Shown: positions 41,701 to 49,845 of the stretch, in pieces
Layout of the letters: each line of letters begins with the position of its first letter
Position numbering within the stretch: the stretch's first letter is position 1
Origin: Undaria pinnatifida
Taxonomy: Eukaryota > Sar > Phaeophyceae > Laminariales > Alariaceae
Assembly: GCA_012845835.1 (NCBI GenBank)
Contig: JABAKD010000002.1
Location: forward strand, 11,940,120-12,004,119
Direction of reading: 5' to 3'
Length of the DNA: 64,000 nt
Translations under genes and position numbers: made by a program
The notes under the pieces: generated by a model
Seen by the model: only the letters and a program-made list of their open reading frames with translations
What the model was told of the DNA's origin: nothing
Databases searched by the model: none

Positions 41701-44655
41701 CCGACCGGTTCGGGTCACGGTTAGGATTAGGGTCAGGAGGCATTCTACAGTAGGGGTTTGCCCTTTGTTCCCTACAAGGTTCTCGACTTGAAGCGTTCGA
41801 TACCCCACCCATAAACCGATTTTGGGAAAACGAAAGCAGTGCAACCCGATGCAGAATTCCATAACCCCAGGTGTTCCAACAAAAAAAATCGCCAAAAATC
41901 GCCAAAAATAAGAAAATGCCCGTTCCGACGATTTCTGGGTTAAGGAAGGAGCCCCGTCATTTAGAAAATATTTTAGCCAAAAAAATGTATACCCTATCGT
42001 AGCACGCGTCGATGCATGCTACTAACAGTACTAATAGGTCCGGTAGAGGTGCACCGATGTATTGATGAGTCTCCTCGCCTGAAGGGCTCCACACACTAAC
42101 TGCCAATGACTGAGAAAAACGAAATCGCACCCCGACGAATAATCCCATGGCCTAGGCATACAAAACCAATTACGCCGCGAAACAAGAATGCCATTCCGAC
42201 CATGTTGGGTTAAGGAGCCCCCTCATTCACAATATATTTGTAGACAAAAAGTGGTATACGTTAATTCCTCTATCCTACCACGCGTCTCAAGGTTATGGTG
42301 AACGTTAGGGTAAGGATTGGGTGGGGGTAAGGGTGGGCGTCAGGGTTAGGGTCAGGGTTGGGGTCAGGGATATAGGGTTTATAATCACGTACATTTAAAC
42401 TGCCAGTATTTTGTCCGTGCTGGGCCAAGTCGTCTACACGGTTCTGCAGCTGCAAAAGCGCAACTCATCTACGAAGCTTGCTGTCATATCGCAGGATTGG
42501 CGCAAGGCGTACCACCATGAGATTGCGCCGTCGCCGCTGTCTACGAATCCTAGATGCACAGGACGACACGGGTGCTGTACAACCTATGAATAAAACATTT
42601 GGGACTGACGGGGCTCCTCGATTAGATCAATTAGATCAAATTGATCAATTAGATCAATTAGATCAATTAGATCAATTAACTGAATTAAATCAATAATATC
42701 AATTATATCAGTTAGACTAACTAACCACCTGGGACCCAATACACCAGTTGTGTTTTACAGTATTTTATAAAACCATTCTAAAGACGTCAGCTGTGACAGC
42801 ATTGTTCGTTGAGAAACTACAGCATACAGGACATGGAGTTATTCATCAGGTTGCACTATAACTTTTGGCGAGAGTCAGCTGTTGTGTGGGGTATGGAGTC
42901 TAGTATAGACCTTCTCAACTCAGGAGCCTCAGAATTTCCAGGTCCACCCCCAGCGTACAACTAATCCAATAGTAGAATGCGTCCGACGCGTACGATACTT
43001 ACCTGTGATCTTGGCCGCGCTTTCCTATGCGAGCCCGCATGCTAAACCCCCAACGTATGACAGCCCGCAGCCAGATCATCTCGAACCTGATGGCATTTGG
43101 GGAGGGCGAAAAGGCGTGCCGTATGTAATGTGGATGATTGTGACTGCAGAGTATAATAACGTACTGTACCTGGCACATGATACCTGGTGCGTATCTGCTC
43201 GTCAGTTATAACTTCGCGTTAACCCTACGCAAGTCTGACGTTGGTTCAGCGGTAGGCTGTTATCCTTGCTAGTGGTTGTTCTGGAGATAAAATCCCGGGT
43301 GGTGCATATAATAATATTATTTGCCTACTTCGAATAGGCATCCGTGTACAACGGCAGCTTGTGCTGCCGGAGTAGTAACGGGGACCGCCGGTAGGGACAG
43401 CTCGCGCTATTGTTATCGCGGGAACCGAAGGACACGCCTGTTAGCGCTGGATTGCGAACGCAATTGAGTTAAATCGACTCCCGACGCGTATAAAAATACG
43501 TGTAAGTGTGATGAGCTTGAGCTTTATTTTTCCCGTCCGCCTAGAGGATATTAAAAAAAAAATCTTCGAGTACTCGTAGGATCTTTTTGTGAGCCTCCTT
43601 CCGTCGCCAACAGCGCGAGAGCGTGAGTTAGCAATATCCGATGAAATCGACTGTTGTATGTAGTGGGAATGTCGAACCCTCTGCGCCATAAAAAAAAATG
43701 CACGTATCGGGGCGGAAAAGGGACGACTCCCGTGACGACGACGGCTGTCCAGAGTCCAGAGTCCAGAAAATGTAAAAGCGAGATAACACACACAAACAAA
43801 CAAACAAACAAACGCTGTACTCATGCAAATTCGAAAAAATGTTGTCTCGATCGCTGCAGTGGGCGATGGACCATGTTTGATACAATTTTTTACACTCGTA
43901 CATTTTTGTAAGACACTCATCGATAGGCGCACCAGTACCTTTTTCGACTGAAAAAAATATCCCACTCTAAATTCCAGTAGTTTTTGCTCCAGAACGACTC
44001 CCATGCACTCTCTCGACTGTCGGACATTAGACTTGGCATCACATCGGTACACCAGCAGCAACAGCTGCAGCACTACAGCAGTAGTACGCTCATGACACGA
44101 TTCTCACCCTCACACTTACCAGTCAGTCAGCACCTCCACATCATCAGAGGCCTGAACGCTGCCGCTCAGCCGAGCCCTTCACCACCCTGTCATAAATCAA
44201 TTTGATCTCCAAAACCATTCTTTACTCTCATTACCGGTATCAGATACCTCCTAATCTAACAGCAGTACCGGCACTGCTGTATCGCAATTAGTTGCAGCAG
44301 TAAACCACCACCACAAGTATACCAGTACACCTGTGATATGATGCATACCCTTACCCTTACCAGTCAGTCAGCTCCTCCACATCAGAGTCCTGAAAGCTGC
44401 CGTTCAGTCGAGCCCTGCGCCACGTCGCCTGCCAAATATCGAGGCCGGACACACCCTCCACAATGGTCGGCCCTTCGTAAAACTCCTCAAATGCCAAGCC
44501 CACGACACTGTCAATATCCGTCTCCTGCATTGCTCGCAGCGTGGTCCCCTCAGGCAACGGATTTGGTGCGAATGTAAACATTTCTTCGTTGCCTCCTTTT
44601 GAATCAACCTCCCCATCCCCTGCTGCTGTTGTTGTTGCTGCTGCTGCTGTTGCTG

Positions 44656-44703
<48 letters not shown>

Positions 44704-45160
44704 AGATCATAGAATGCGAAAAAAACGGCGCCGAATTTTCGCCTTCAGCAATGTCCCCTGAAACGGCGGCGATACTGTCACCCATCCACGGGTCTTCTTC
44801 CCGGGCAGCATCCGGAGACGCTGCAGCAGGCAGAGAGCAACATGGTGTGTCCTGCGTGCGTCCCCAGCTGGCCGGCCGCTTGCGACGGGACAGGACCTTG
44901 GACGGCTGCTTGAAAGCACATGAGGCTGAAATGCGGTGTAACCTGCTGTCAACTACGCCAAGCACATGCTGCGGGGAGGGGGTGCCTACGTAGAGAGCCG
45001 TGGCGAAGGTTGAGGTGCTAGGCATTGCCTCTAGTACCATGGAACTTAGCGTCATAGTTTGTAGCAGGCCGATTCCATCCATGGCCACCAGCTCGTGAGC
45101 TTCGCTCGTAGGAAAGGACAGGGACTGCACCAACAGCAAGGTCGAGGGTGAGGCACACAT
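29793..45160 (-). CDS. GNAT-family N-acetyltransferase, 4 exons located, 3' end missing
   Basis: Exons in transcription order: 45160-44361, 39027-38889, 37496-37362, 29888-29793; phases join exactly (2, 0, 0). GNAT proteins transfer acetyl from acetyl-CoA to amines. Exon A (about 266 residues) has a low-complexity poly-Ala stretch encoded by a (CTG)n array at 44625-44705, then LPEGTTLRAMQETDIDSVVGL, a typical GNAT first strand and helix. Exon B gives LVAVAEVSLQ. Exon C gives NVLVNPSVRRQGLAKKLM, with the R-x-x-G-x-A acetyl-CoA loop. Exon D gives YLHVDISYWPAVKLYESMGY, the last GNAT strands. The poly-Ala and N-terminal extension could hold a targeting peptide; ATG 45160 is the first in frame and the start is uncertain. 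Exon D ends at a GTGAGG donor, so a terminal exon remains unlocated below 29793. Substrate unknown. Confidence 0.85.
30735..31068 (-). mobile_element. SINE B, full-length copy with tRNA-like head
   Basis: On the minus strand the head GTCGCCCCGGTGGTCTAGTGG carries an A box and GAGTTCGATTCC a B box, as in tRNA promoters. A body with CTCGCGATAAAATG and GGGGAAGGGAGACGAGG follows, and it ends in about 10 A at 30735. Weakly similar copies are at 40702-40985 (+) and 43545-43775 (+). The cloverleaf is imperfect, so it is a SINE rather than a tRNA gene. It lies in an acetyltransferase intron. Confidence 0.7.
31260..31870 (-). pseudogene. LINE C-terminal remnant with CCHC-like motif (second family)
   Basis: The 31278-31568 frame has LKLRFRVGDLDLP, then CPCG...SRTHIVGECELYKEDR, a cysteine/histidine module found after the reverse-transcriptase domain of some LINEs. 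A second frame upstream (31628-31864) continues the protein after a frameshift. It differs from the 60-64 kb LINE and is too decayed to function. Confidence 0.65.
31950..32165 (-). repeat. MITE-like repeat with ACGGAGCTCCTTAACCCA motif
   Basis: ACGG(A/G)GCTCCTTAACCCA...ATCGTCG is shared with 34500-34530, 41925-41960 (inverted), 42190-42220 (inverted) and 38195. Several copies end in CTATCGTAG(C/T)ACGCG. The family is short, AT-rich and non-coding, with members concentrated in 31-42 kb. Boundaries are uncertain. Confidence 0.45.
32390..32635 (+). repeat. GATC-rich dispersed repeat
   Basis: Repeated ACAGATC, TAGATCAT and CATCGGACAGGTAGATC words occur, as at 3440-3780, 18990-19500, 22560-22830 and 53680-54420. 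No coding sequence. Confidence 0.6.
32680..34030. mobile_element. Foldback-like inverted repeat built from 4 + 4 tandem units
   Basis: Four units of about 155 bp (core CGCTTCAAGCGCCGCGGAGC at 32788, 32938, 33108, 33260) are followed by four inverted units (core GCGCTTGAAGCGACAAGG at 33462, 33602, 33757, 33935). Symmetry is around 33360. The outer ends also mirror each other: CTGACGGTCGTACGCC at 32700 and GGCGTACGACCATCAG at 34016. Reading frames repeat DRSAALEATRAR, but none is continuous. The architecture resembles foldback DNA elements; divergence between units shows it is old. Confidence 0.75.
34480..35050. repeat. MITE-like repeat region between acetyltransferase exons C and D
   Basis: An ACGGAGCTCCTTAGCCCA motif near 34502 and an inverted ATTTTGGGTTAGGGAGGCCC motif near 34967 frame AT-rich sequence with a TAGCACGCGTGCATAG end at about 35018. 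It belongs to the family described at 31950-32165. No gene seen. Confidence 0.45.
35305..35515 (+). repeat. Dispersed 200-bp repeat (family M), + copy
   Basis: It holds all family landmarks in order: CACAAGCGGTTCTTAG, GCAGCTCACCC, CTGAACGCCTCACGGCG, CTACCTGGTCGG, GCGAGGGTCTATG. The closest copies are at 2612-2790 and, inverted, at 37545-37735. Confidence 0.8.
35516..36240. other. Intron spacer with AGTGCGGTA motifs
   Basis: AGTGCGGTA-like words recur five times at 35915-36050. The plus frame 35730-36266 and minus frame 35475-35981 have no domain or splice support. A G run and a partial family M end (GACTCATTTCATGCATAGCC) lie at 36172-36215. Confidence 0.4.
37140..37262 (-). pseudogene. Decayed copy of acetyltransferase exon C
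   Basis: On the minus strand it parallels exon C base by base over about 110 bp: GTAAGCAACGTGTTGGTC against ATAAGCAATGTGCTGGTC, then CGCCAGGGATTGGTGGAAGA against CGCCAGGGATTGGCGAAGAA, then ATGCTGCGGTGCGA. A one-base shift and the loss of the donor CAGGTATTT disable it. It lies 100 bp downstream of the functional exon. Confidence 0.85.
37545..37735 (-). repeat. Dispersed 200-bp repeat (family M), inverted copy
   Basis: GTCGTATGACCATAGATCCT, GACGGAGCACGTCGGG, CGGACATTGCTTGAACCACG and GTCGCATGAAGGGTGAACTG follow in order. It lies just upstream (transcriptionally) of acetyltransferase exon C. Confidence 0.8.
37981..38070 (-). pseudogene. Decayed copy of acetyltransferase exon B 3' end plus donor
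   Basis: TTCGGAACCTGGAGGCTAAC and CTCGG, plus GGGGGGAG and CACCCTTT, match 38885-38962 on the + strand. The functional donor GGGTGAGTGAC corresponds to GGGTGGGAGTC here. It lies about 0.9 kb downstream of exon B. Confidence 0.85.
38205..38412 (+). repeat. AACCTATTAAT tandem repeat
   Basis: About 15 imperfect units of AACCTATTAAT (11 bp), with ATTGATAG variants and a short (AAT)n, run through an acetyltransferase intron. Confidence 0.9.
39440..39572 (-). repeat. SINE A 3' segment with poly(A), second copy
   Basis: It matches 12875-12992 almost throughout and adds a TTGCTTTCGCAG segment missing there. On the minus strand it ends in about 17 A. Confidence 0.75.
40702..40985 (+). mobile_element. 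SINE B copy with tRNA-like head
   Basis: GTCGCCCCGGTGGCGTATCAGG (A box) and GAGTTCGAGTCCCGCC (B box) head a body with AAAGTGCGAGAGCACGAGTC, GTGGGATTGCTGAACCCT and AAAAGGGACGACACC. The element ends in an A-rich tail (AAAAATAAAATAATTAAAT). It lies between exons A and B of the acetyltransferase, antisense to it. Confidence 0.7.
42285..42375 (+). repeat. Telomere-like interstitial tract
   Basis: GTTAGGGTAAGG, GGGTCAGGGTTGGGGTCAGG and similar hexamer variants run for about 85 bp. A shorter tract lies at 41700-41745. The degenerate hexamers suggest an old insertion. Confidence 0.6.
42615..42712 (+). repeat. GATCAATTA tandem repeat
   Basis: About ten 9-bp units (TTAGATCAA) occur, decaying towards the 3' side. 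Confidence 0.9.
43225..43775 (+). mobile_element. SINE A (tRNA-like head plus poly(A)) followed by SINE B body
   Basis: A tRNA-like head (GGTTCAGCGGTAGG and GGAGATAAAATCCC) near 43240-43300 leads to the SINE A 3' end at 43437-43560, which stops in A(10). A SINE B body follows directly (GCGCGAGAGCGTGAGTTAGC, GGGAATGTCGAACCCT, GGAAAAGGGACGAC) up to 43775, then an (AAAC)n tail. The two families are nested or adjacent insertions. Confidence 0.6.
44105..44180 (-). pseudogene. Copy of acetyltransferase exon A 3' end with intact donor
   Basis: The last 60 bases of exon A recur here in the same frame: RARLSGSVQASDDVEVLTDW against RARLNGSFQDSDVEELTDW. One in-frame codon was added, and the donor (GTAAGT) fits the consensus better than the functional one (GTAAGG). 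A possible acceptor (TATGACAG) lies just upstream, but joining it in phase is not obvious. It is recent, and might be an alternative splice target. Confidence 0.8.
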
Positions 45161-45890
45161 CCCCGGGTTCTCATCCAAAGATAGCCGACATGTTTATCTG
45201 GAAACCCATATTTGCGATTCAGCCGCATTTTGCATCGTCTGTGGTGTATCATGATCACAGGCTACGACGAAACTATGCTGTGGCCTCGTAGCCACCTGGT
45301 ATGCTGTACAAACACTATCTGCACTAGCTACTGTACGAGCAGAGTTAGTCGCTACTGGGGTGGTGCTGAAGGGGACATCTGTGTCATTGACGCAGTTTTC
45401 TATGCGGAACAAAAAGCGTTTGCCAAACGGTTTACGCGTGGTATCTTTCTTGTCCCGGAAGATATGATACGGTCATGAGTCCCAGGTGGCACCAGGTGTC
45501 ATACAATAGCCTACGAGTAAGCTTTGCGTAGTACAAACGCAGTCACTCGTGGCTCGTGGCTATCGCCGTGTGTACACGATAGGCTTGTTGCAATACGCTA
45601 CCTGGTATCCCCATCGGGTTGTGGTGTTATTGTACCGGTGATCAGGGAGGAGGGTAGACTATAGACTCTCAAGTTACTTGACTCATGTACAGGAGGAGTC
45701 GTCGACACAAACTCCACAACAAACAACAATCACTTCCCCAAAAGGAAATCACCACACATATCATACCGTAGGGCAGCTCACGAGCTACAGTTCGCACATA
45801 TCGCATGTAGCTAACGCCCTGCGAAGTTTCTCCAAACACGTGGTAATCCGTGCAATTCATTTAGACCCCATCCTCTCGTACGCCGACACG

Positions 45891-46265
45891 TGTAAATAAC
45901 GCTTAGTTTGGGTTAACCTTTTGCAAGTGGTCAAACGGACTAATACCCCACTATTAATAATACCTTAGCAAATGGCGTCGTCGGCAAACCGCGGGTATTT
46001 TGGGCGTGGGTTCGAGTCCCACGTCCACCATAATACACTTTTTCAGACTTTCCCGGGGCCATGTCGAACTTGAAAAATACTCTCCCCGGTATAGACTACC
46101 CAGGAAATGAAACCGCTTGGATATTGACAGGTCCGCCCGTATATCCGGCCGACCTGCTATCCCGCCGTTTCAGGGGGGAGTGTAAATAAGGCTTAGTTTG
46201 GGTAAGCTATTGGCTAACCTTTTGCAAGTGGTCAAACGGACTACTATCCCACTAATACCTTAACA
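45891..46265 (+). mobile_element. TRIM (miniature LTR retroelement), apparently intact
   Basis: Two direct repeats of about 80-85 bp (45891-45970 and 46181-46265) begin TGTAAATAA and end in CA. CACG flanks both outer ends as a possible 4-bp target duplication. Two bases after the left repeat is TGGCGTCGTCGG, a plausible primer-binding site. Directly before the right repeat is a purine tract, AGGGGGGAG. The 210-bp interior codes for nothing but contains GTGGGTTCGAGTCCCAC, a tRNA T-arm with a CCACCA end. This is the standard non-autonomous TRIM layout. Confidence 0.75.
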
Positions 46266-46379
46266 CACGCTTGCCAAGACAGACTCCGAGAGCATTAGGC
46301 GACGGTGCGGAGAAGAAGGGTATTAAATAAAAATATTATTCGGATACGTCAGCTGTGAGTTCGATCATTTCAAGGGTCG

Positions 46380-46745
46380 ATTATGTTCGCGGGGTTCGTG
46401 GCACGTATTGAGGTGGAGCGTCTGCCGCGGGGGGTGGCATCTGGGGAGCTGGTTGGGGGTAAGGGCTACTCCGGGGGGCAAGAGAAGGATGGGATGGTGC
46501 GCCCCGAGGAAGATATGACGGAATTTGGCATGAAGTTCGAGTGGCAAAAGGCCGCACAAAAGGCCGGTAAAGGGTTTCGACGGGTCGAGGAGGGGACGGA
46601 GGCATTTCGGAGGGGAATCGCAAGACGCTGAGAGTTGTAGAGCGATAGAGCGACACGCGAAGGCCATGGCCACGCCGCCCACCGTCGACACTATATTCGG
46701 CGGGGAGGGGCGGAGGGGGGCGGAGGGGAGGGAACGGGGGGGGGC
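46380..46745 (+). pseudogene. LINE C-terminal fragment with G-rich 3' tail
   Basis: The frame 46383-46631 has FAGFVARIEVERLPRGV, GELVGGKGYSGGQEKD and KAAQKAGKGFRRVEEG, matching the C-terminus of the 60-64 kb LINE on the opposite strand. After the stop, the 3' region becomes GGGGAGGGGCGGAGGGG up to about 46743. It is a 5'-truncated insertion of the same family. Confidence 0.8.
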
Positions 46746-46749
46746 TAAA

Positions 46750-48590
46750 GTCTGGGTCTGAGGGCCCCATCTCATCGTCCTGACGTATTGTGCCTTGACA
46801 GGCCGTAAGTAGCTAGTGTAAGGCCGCCCGGACTTCTTCTCCTTGATTGTGTTCTCCTCTTGAAGCCCTTCATGCCTTTGATACACTCTATGCACCTAAC
46901 GTATTTTCTGTCAGTTTCTAGGATCATCTGCTCTTGCTGTGGTGTTTTCCCGTCCTTTCTCTTTGCTTTGCTAGTACGGTATTTCAACAACAACAACAAC
47001 AACAACAGATGTCGAATGATTGACCCCATAATGAGCTATTACCTCCGAGCCAGGATGAGCTGGTGATTGTCCTACTATATGCCACACGTGAAAAGTTGTA
47101 AACAACAAGCACTTTGCGTACATACAGCACATAGTTGACATCACAACACAGTACAACTCCTCGATCTCACAGCTGCAGTGTATTTATAAATTTTAATTAA
47201 AAATGCGGTACAACAAATACGAGTAGAACAAAAGTCGAGAACAACAAGCAGTTCATACACGAGGCAATGGCATCGAGGGTAAGGTATCGAGGGTGTGTGT
47301 GTCTATACATGTCGTAGAGATTTTCGATCGCTCTCGATCAGCGGCAGGCTTGGGTGTTAGCACAGCAAGTGCCAGCATCATGTTGACCCTTATGGGACCT
47401 GGGCGAAGCGGTCGAAACACTGACTTCTAGTACGAGCTCACCAATTGTCTATATAAAAGTGCATCGCCTAACTACATAAAGTACGCATTATGGCGAATGT
47501 GTGCATACCCGGGGTGAAACTGCTGGCTGCGCCCATCGTCCATACAACCTTGGCGCTCCTTCTGAACGATTAGATTTTCCTGCGAAGACTGTGTGTTGTC
47601 TTCCCGTTGACCCCTTTTGGACCCAGGTACGGCGACATAATAATTGACAAGTTTCAGACGTGTGCTACGATATAGAGGTCCCTATTTCTGCCCAAAACCT
47701 GTCTGATTGACGAGGCCTCTCGACTACTATGTAGAATGAAGACACCAAAACACGAAAACACAGAGATCTCATTGGAATGCGGTGACCAGTGTTTTAAGTT
47801 TTAGGTGTACCTAGAAAGGACGTTCGTTCGGTCATCGGGTTGCCCAAACGCTTAAAAACGTTTTTCTTCCAAGTTATTGCCTGGGTGCGGGATGGAGAGC
47901 TCTCCACACTGAGCTGCGGCAGAAATATTAGGTGCTATCTCTACCGTGTAGCCTCCGTGTTCCCCCTCACAACGATTTGCGCTTTCCAAAGGGGGGTTGA
48001 ACTGTTATTTCTGCCCAACGGCATTCAGTGCATCCAGTCTCCGCACTGATTCCTCGTCGTTCCGGACAGATGCGAGTTGTGCGTGGTCACAGCTCCTACG
48101 CAACAGAGAAAGAACAAACTCATCTCAAAATAAATACTTAGTCGACGATGGAGTTGACGCAAACGACGCTTTTGCCGAATCTATGCCAAATACGAAGAAG
48201 AGCACACAGCGCGCCTGTACGTCTTCACCTGTCGTTTTCGCATCAAACCTGTCTTGCTTCTGCCCAACCAACGACATCAGCACACCCCCGCTGTCCGCGC
48301 TGACTGTTTATTCTATTAAAATAGTGCGCAACCTACTGCCCGGACGGGACGTGTTTCTCTAGCCGCATGTTGTGGTAGGCGGTAGGCGCTACGCCTGACC
48401 AAGGCTTACGGTAGAGGAACACCCCCGTTTTTCGCTACCGGACTTGAGCCACTTGCACGAGTGACTCTGTACCTCACTGAGGAAACGACTTCACACAATA
48501 TGCTCGGCGCAGCGTGGCTTAACTATTGCATTGCGGATTCCTGTCGCCAGATTAGTATAATAGCACAGCCAACCTTACGAACGCAAAGAA
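46750..48590. other. Spacer without recognisable gene
   Basis: It holds an (AAC)n microsatellite at 46986-47007. A partial copy of a motif ending CCGNACTGATTC...GTGGTCACA, shared with 5945-5998, 9540-9590 and 49600-49670, lies near 48040-48090. The frames at 47840-48362 show no domain or splice support. Confidence 0.4.
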
Positions 48591-48619
48591 ACAGGGGGTA
48601 TGTCACTCGAGCAAGTGAC

Positions 48620-48850
48620 TCCGGGCCACTCCAAAAAAAAGCCCTTAAAAAGGGACACCCGCCCCCTATCGTAGCATTGGTCACTCCAAAAAAAGTCCCT
48701 TAAAAAGGGACACACGCCCCCTATCGTAGCATTGATCATTCCAAAAAAAAGGGCCTTGAAAAGGGACACACGCCCCCTATCGTAGCATGGGTCACTCCAA
48801 AAAAGAGGCCCTTAAAACGAGACACACGCCCCCTATCGTAGCATTGGTCA
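48620..48850 (+). repeat. Tandem repeat, about 58-bp unit x4
   Basis: Units read CACTCCAAAAAAA, CCCTTAAAAAGGGACAC, CGCCCCCTATCGTAGCATTG. Each contains a small palindrome (CCCTTAAAAAGGG) and the CTATCGTAG word that ends the MITE-like elements at 31-42 kb, so the array may have expanded from such an element. Confidence 0.9.
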
Positions 48851-49494
48851 CCTAAGTGTTACGTGTTACGCCCCCCCCCCCCGCTTGAGGAGTGCAATAC
48901 GACGAAGGCTGTGGTGGGGGGGGGTACCCCGAATCTCACTACCGGCTTTGAGCTGTCACATCATACTTAGTATCATACTCGCACGAGCGACTCAGCTGTA
49001 CCTCACGAAAAAAAAATGACGCTTAATTTTGTCGCGCAGCGTGTAGCTTACCTCATTTCCATATTGCGGATTCATATCGCCAAACTACAACTCAGCAGCA
49101 CGAAATATGAAGACCGCAGAGGAGCGCAGGGGGGTCAAACCCGCGCGAATCCCGAGCCACTCACCGCGAAAAAAAGCCAAAAGTTAGCCCCCTGGGCTAC
49201 CGCAGCTTTTGGACCTGCCGTACCCTAAAAGTGACTTTTGAGAAAAAACGAAACCGCGCAACGCGATGAACAATCCCATATCCATGGCCTATTTCAATAT
49301 TAGTAATAGGCATATATTGAACAATGTAGAAAAAACACCGACTGGTATTCCATCGATATTGGGTGCGTAGTGTGTGAGTTGTGTGAGTTGTGTGAGTTGT
49401 GTGAGATGAGGGGGCTCGTAGTCAGTCAGTCAGAAACATTTTGTTTGGCCAAAAAATACCACCCCTCTGCCGTATAGCACGCACCAATACACAA

Positions 49495-49600
49495 CTTTGC
49501 CCTCGGTTCTCTCGAGACGCACGCCAAGTCTGTCTGCGGGTCGCGGGAGTTGCAGTCGGTGTGTGCTGTCTCAACCTTAAAAAGCCGTCATTTTCACCGG
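49495..49600 (-). pseudogene. Decayed copy of the RAB28 last exon 3' end
   Basis: CCTCGGTTCTC, ACGCACGCCAAGTCT, GGGAGTTGCAGTCGG and the following bases parallel 49835-49900, which encode the C-terminus and stop. The copy lies about 340 bp downstream of the functional stop. Confidence 0.65.
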
Positions 49601-49845
49601 GCGACATCATCAGCCCACCCACTGTCCGTCCTGATTCTTGTTGGCAGAGATACCCCAATTACGTGGTCACAGACTGAGACTGCGATGACAGAGCAAAAAA
49701 CGTGACCATCGTAAATGAATCAAGGTACGAAAGCAGAATGAAATGTCACCGTATCGGGTGCGAAAAACGTATTCAACAAAAAAAAAGCCGAACAAGAAAA
49801 CCAAAAGGACTCCTGAATAGTGTACACAAATGTCCCCCTCGGTTC

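Noticed and set aside
42285..42375. Chromosome end from TTAGGG-like repeats
   Set aside because: Hexamers are degenerate and unique sequence continues on both sides.
45985..46032. Possible tRNA gene 3' half
   Set aside because: The T-arm is perfect but no matching 5' acceptor strand or D-arm exists upstream; it lies inside the TRIM interior.
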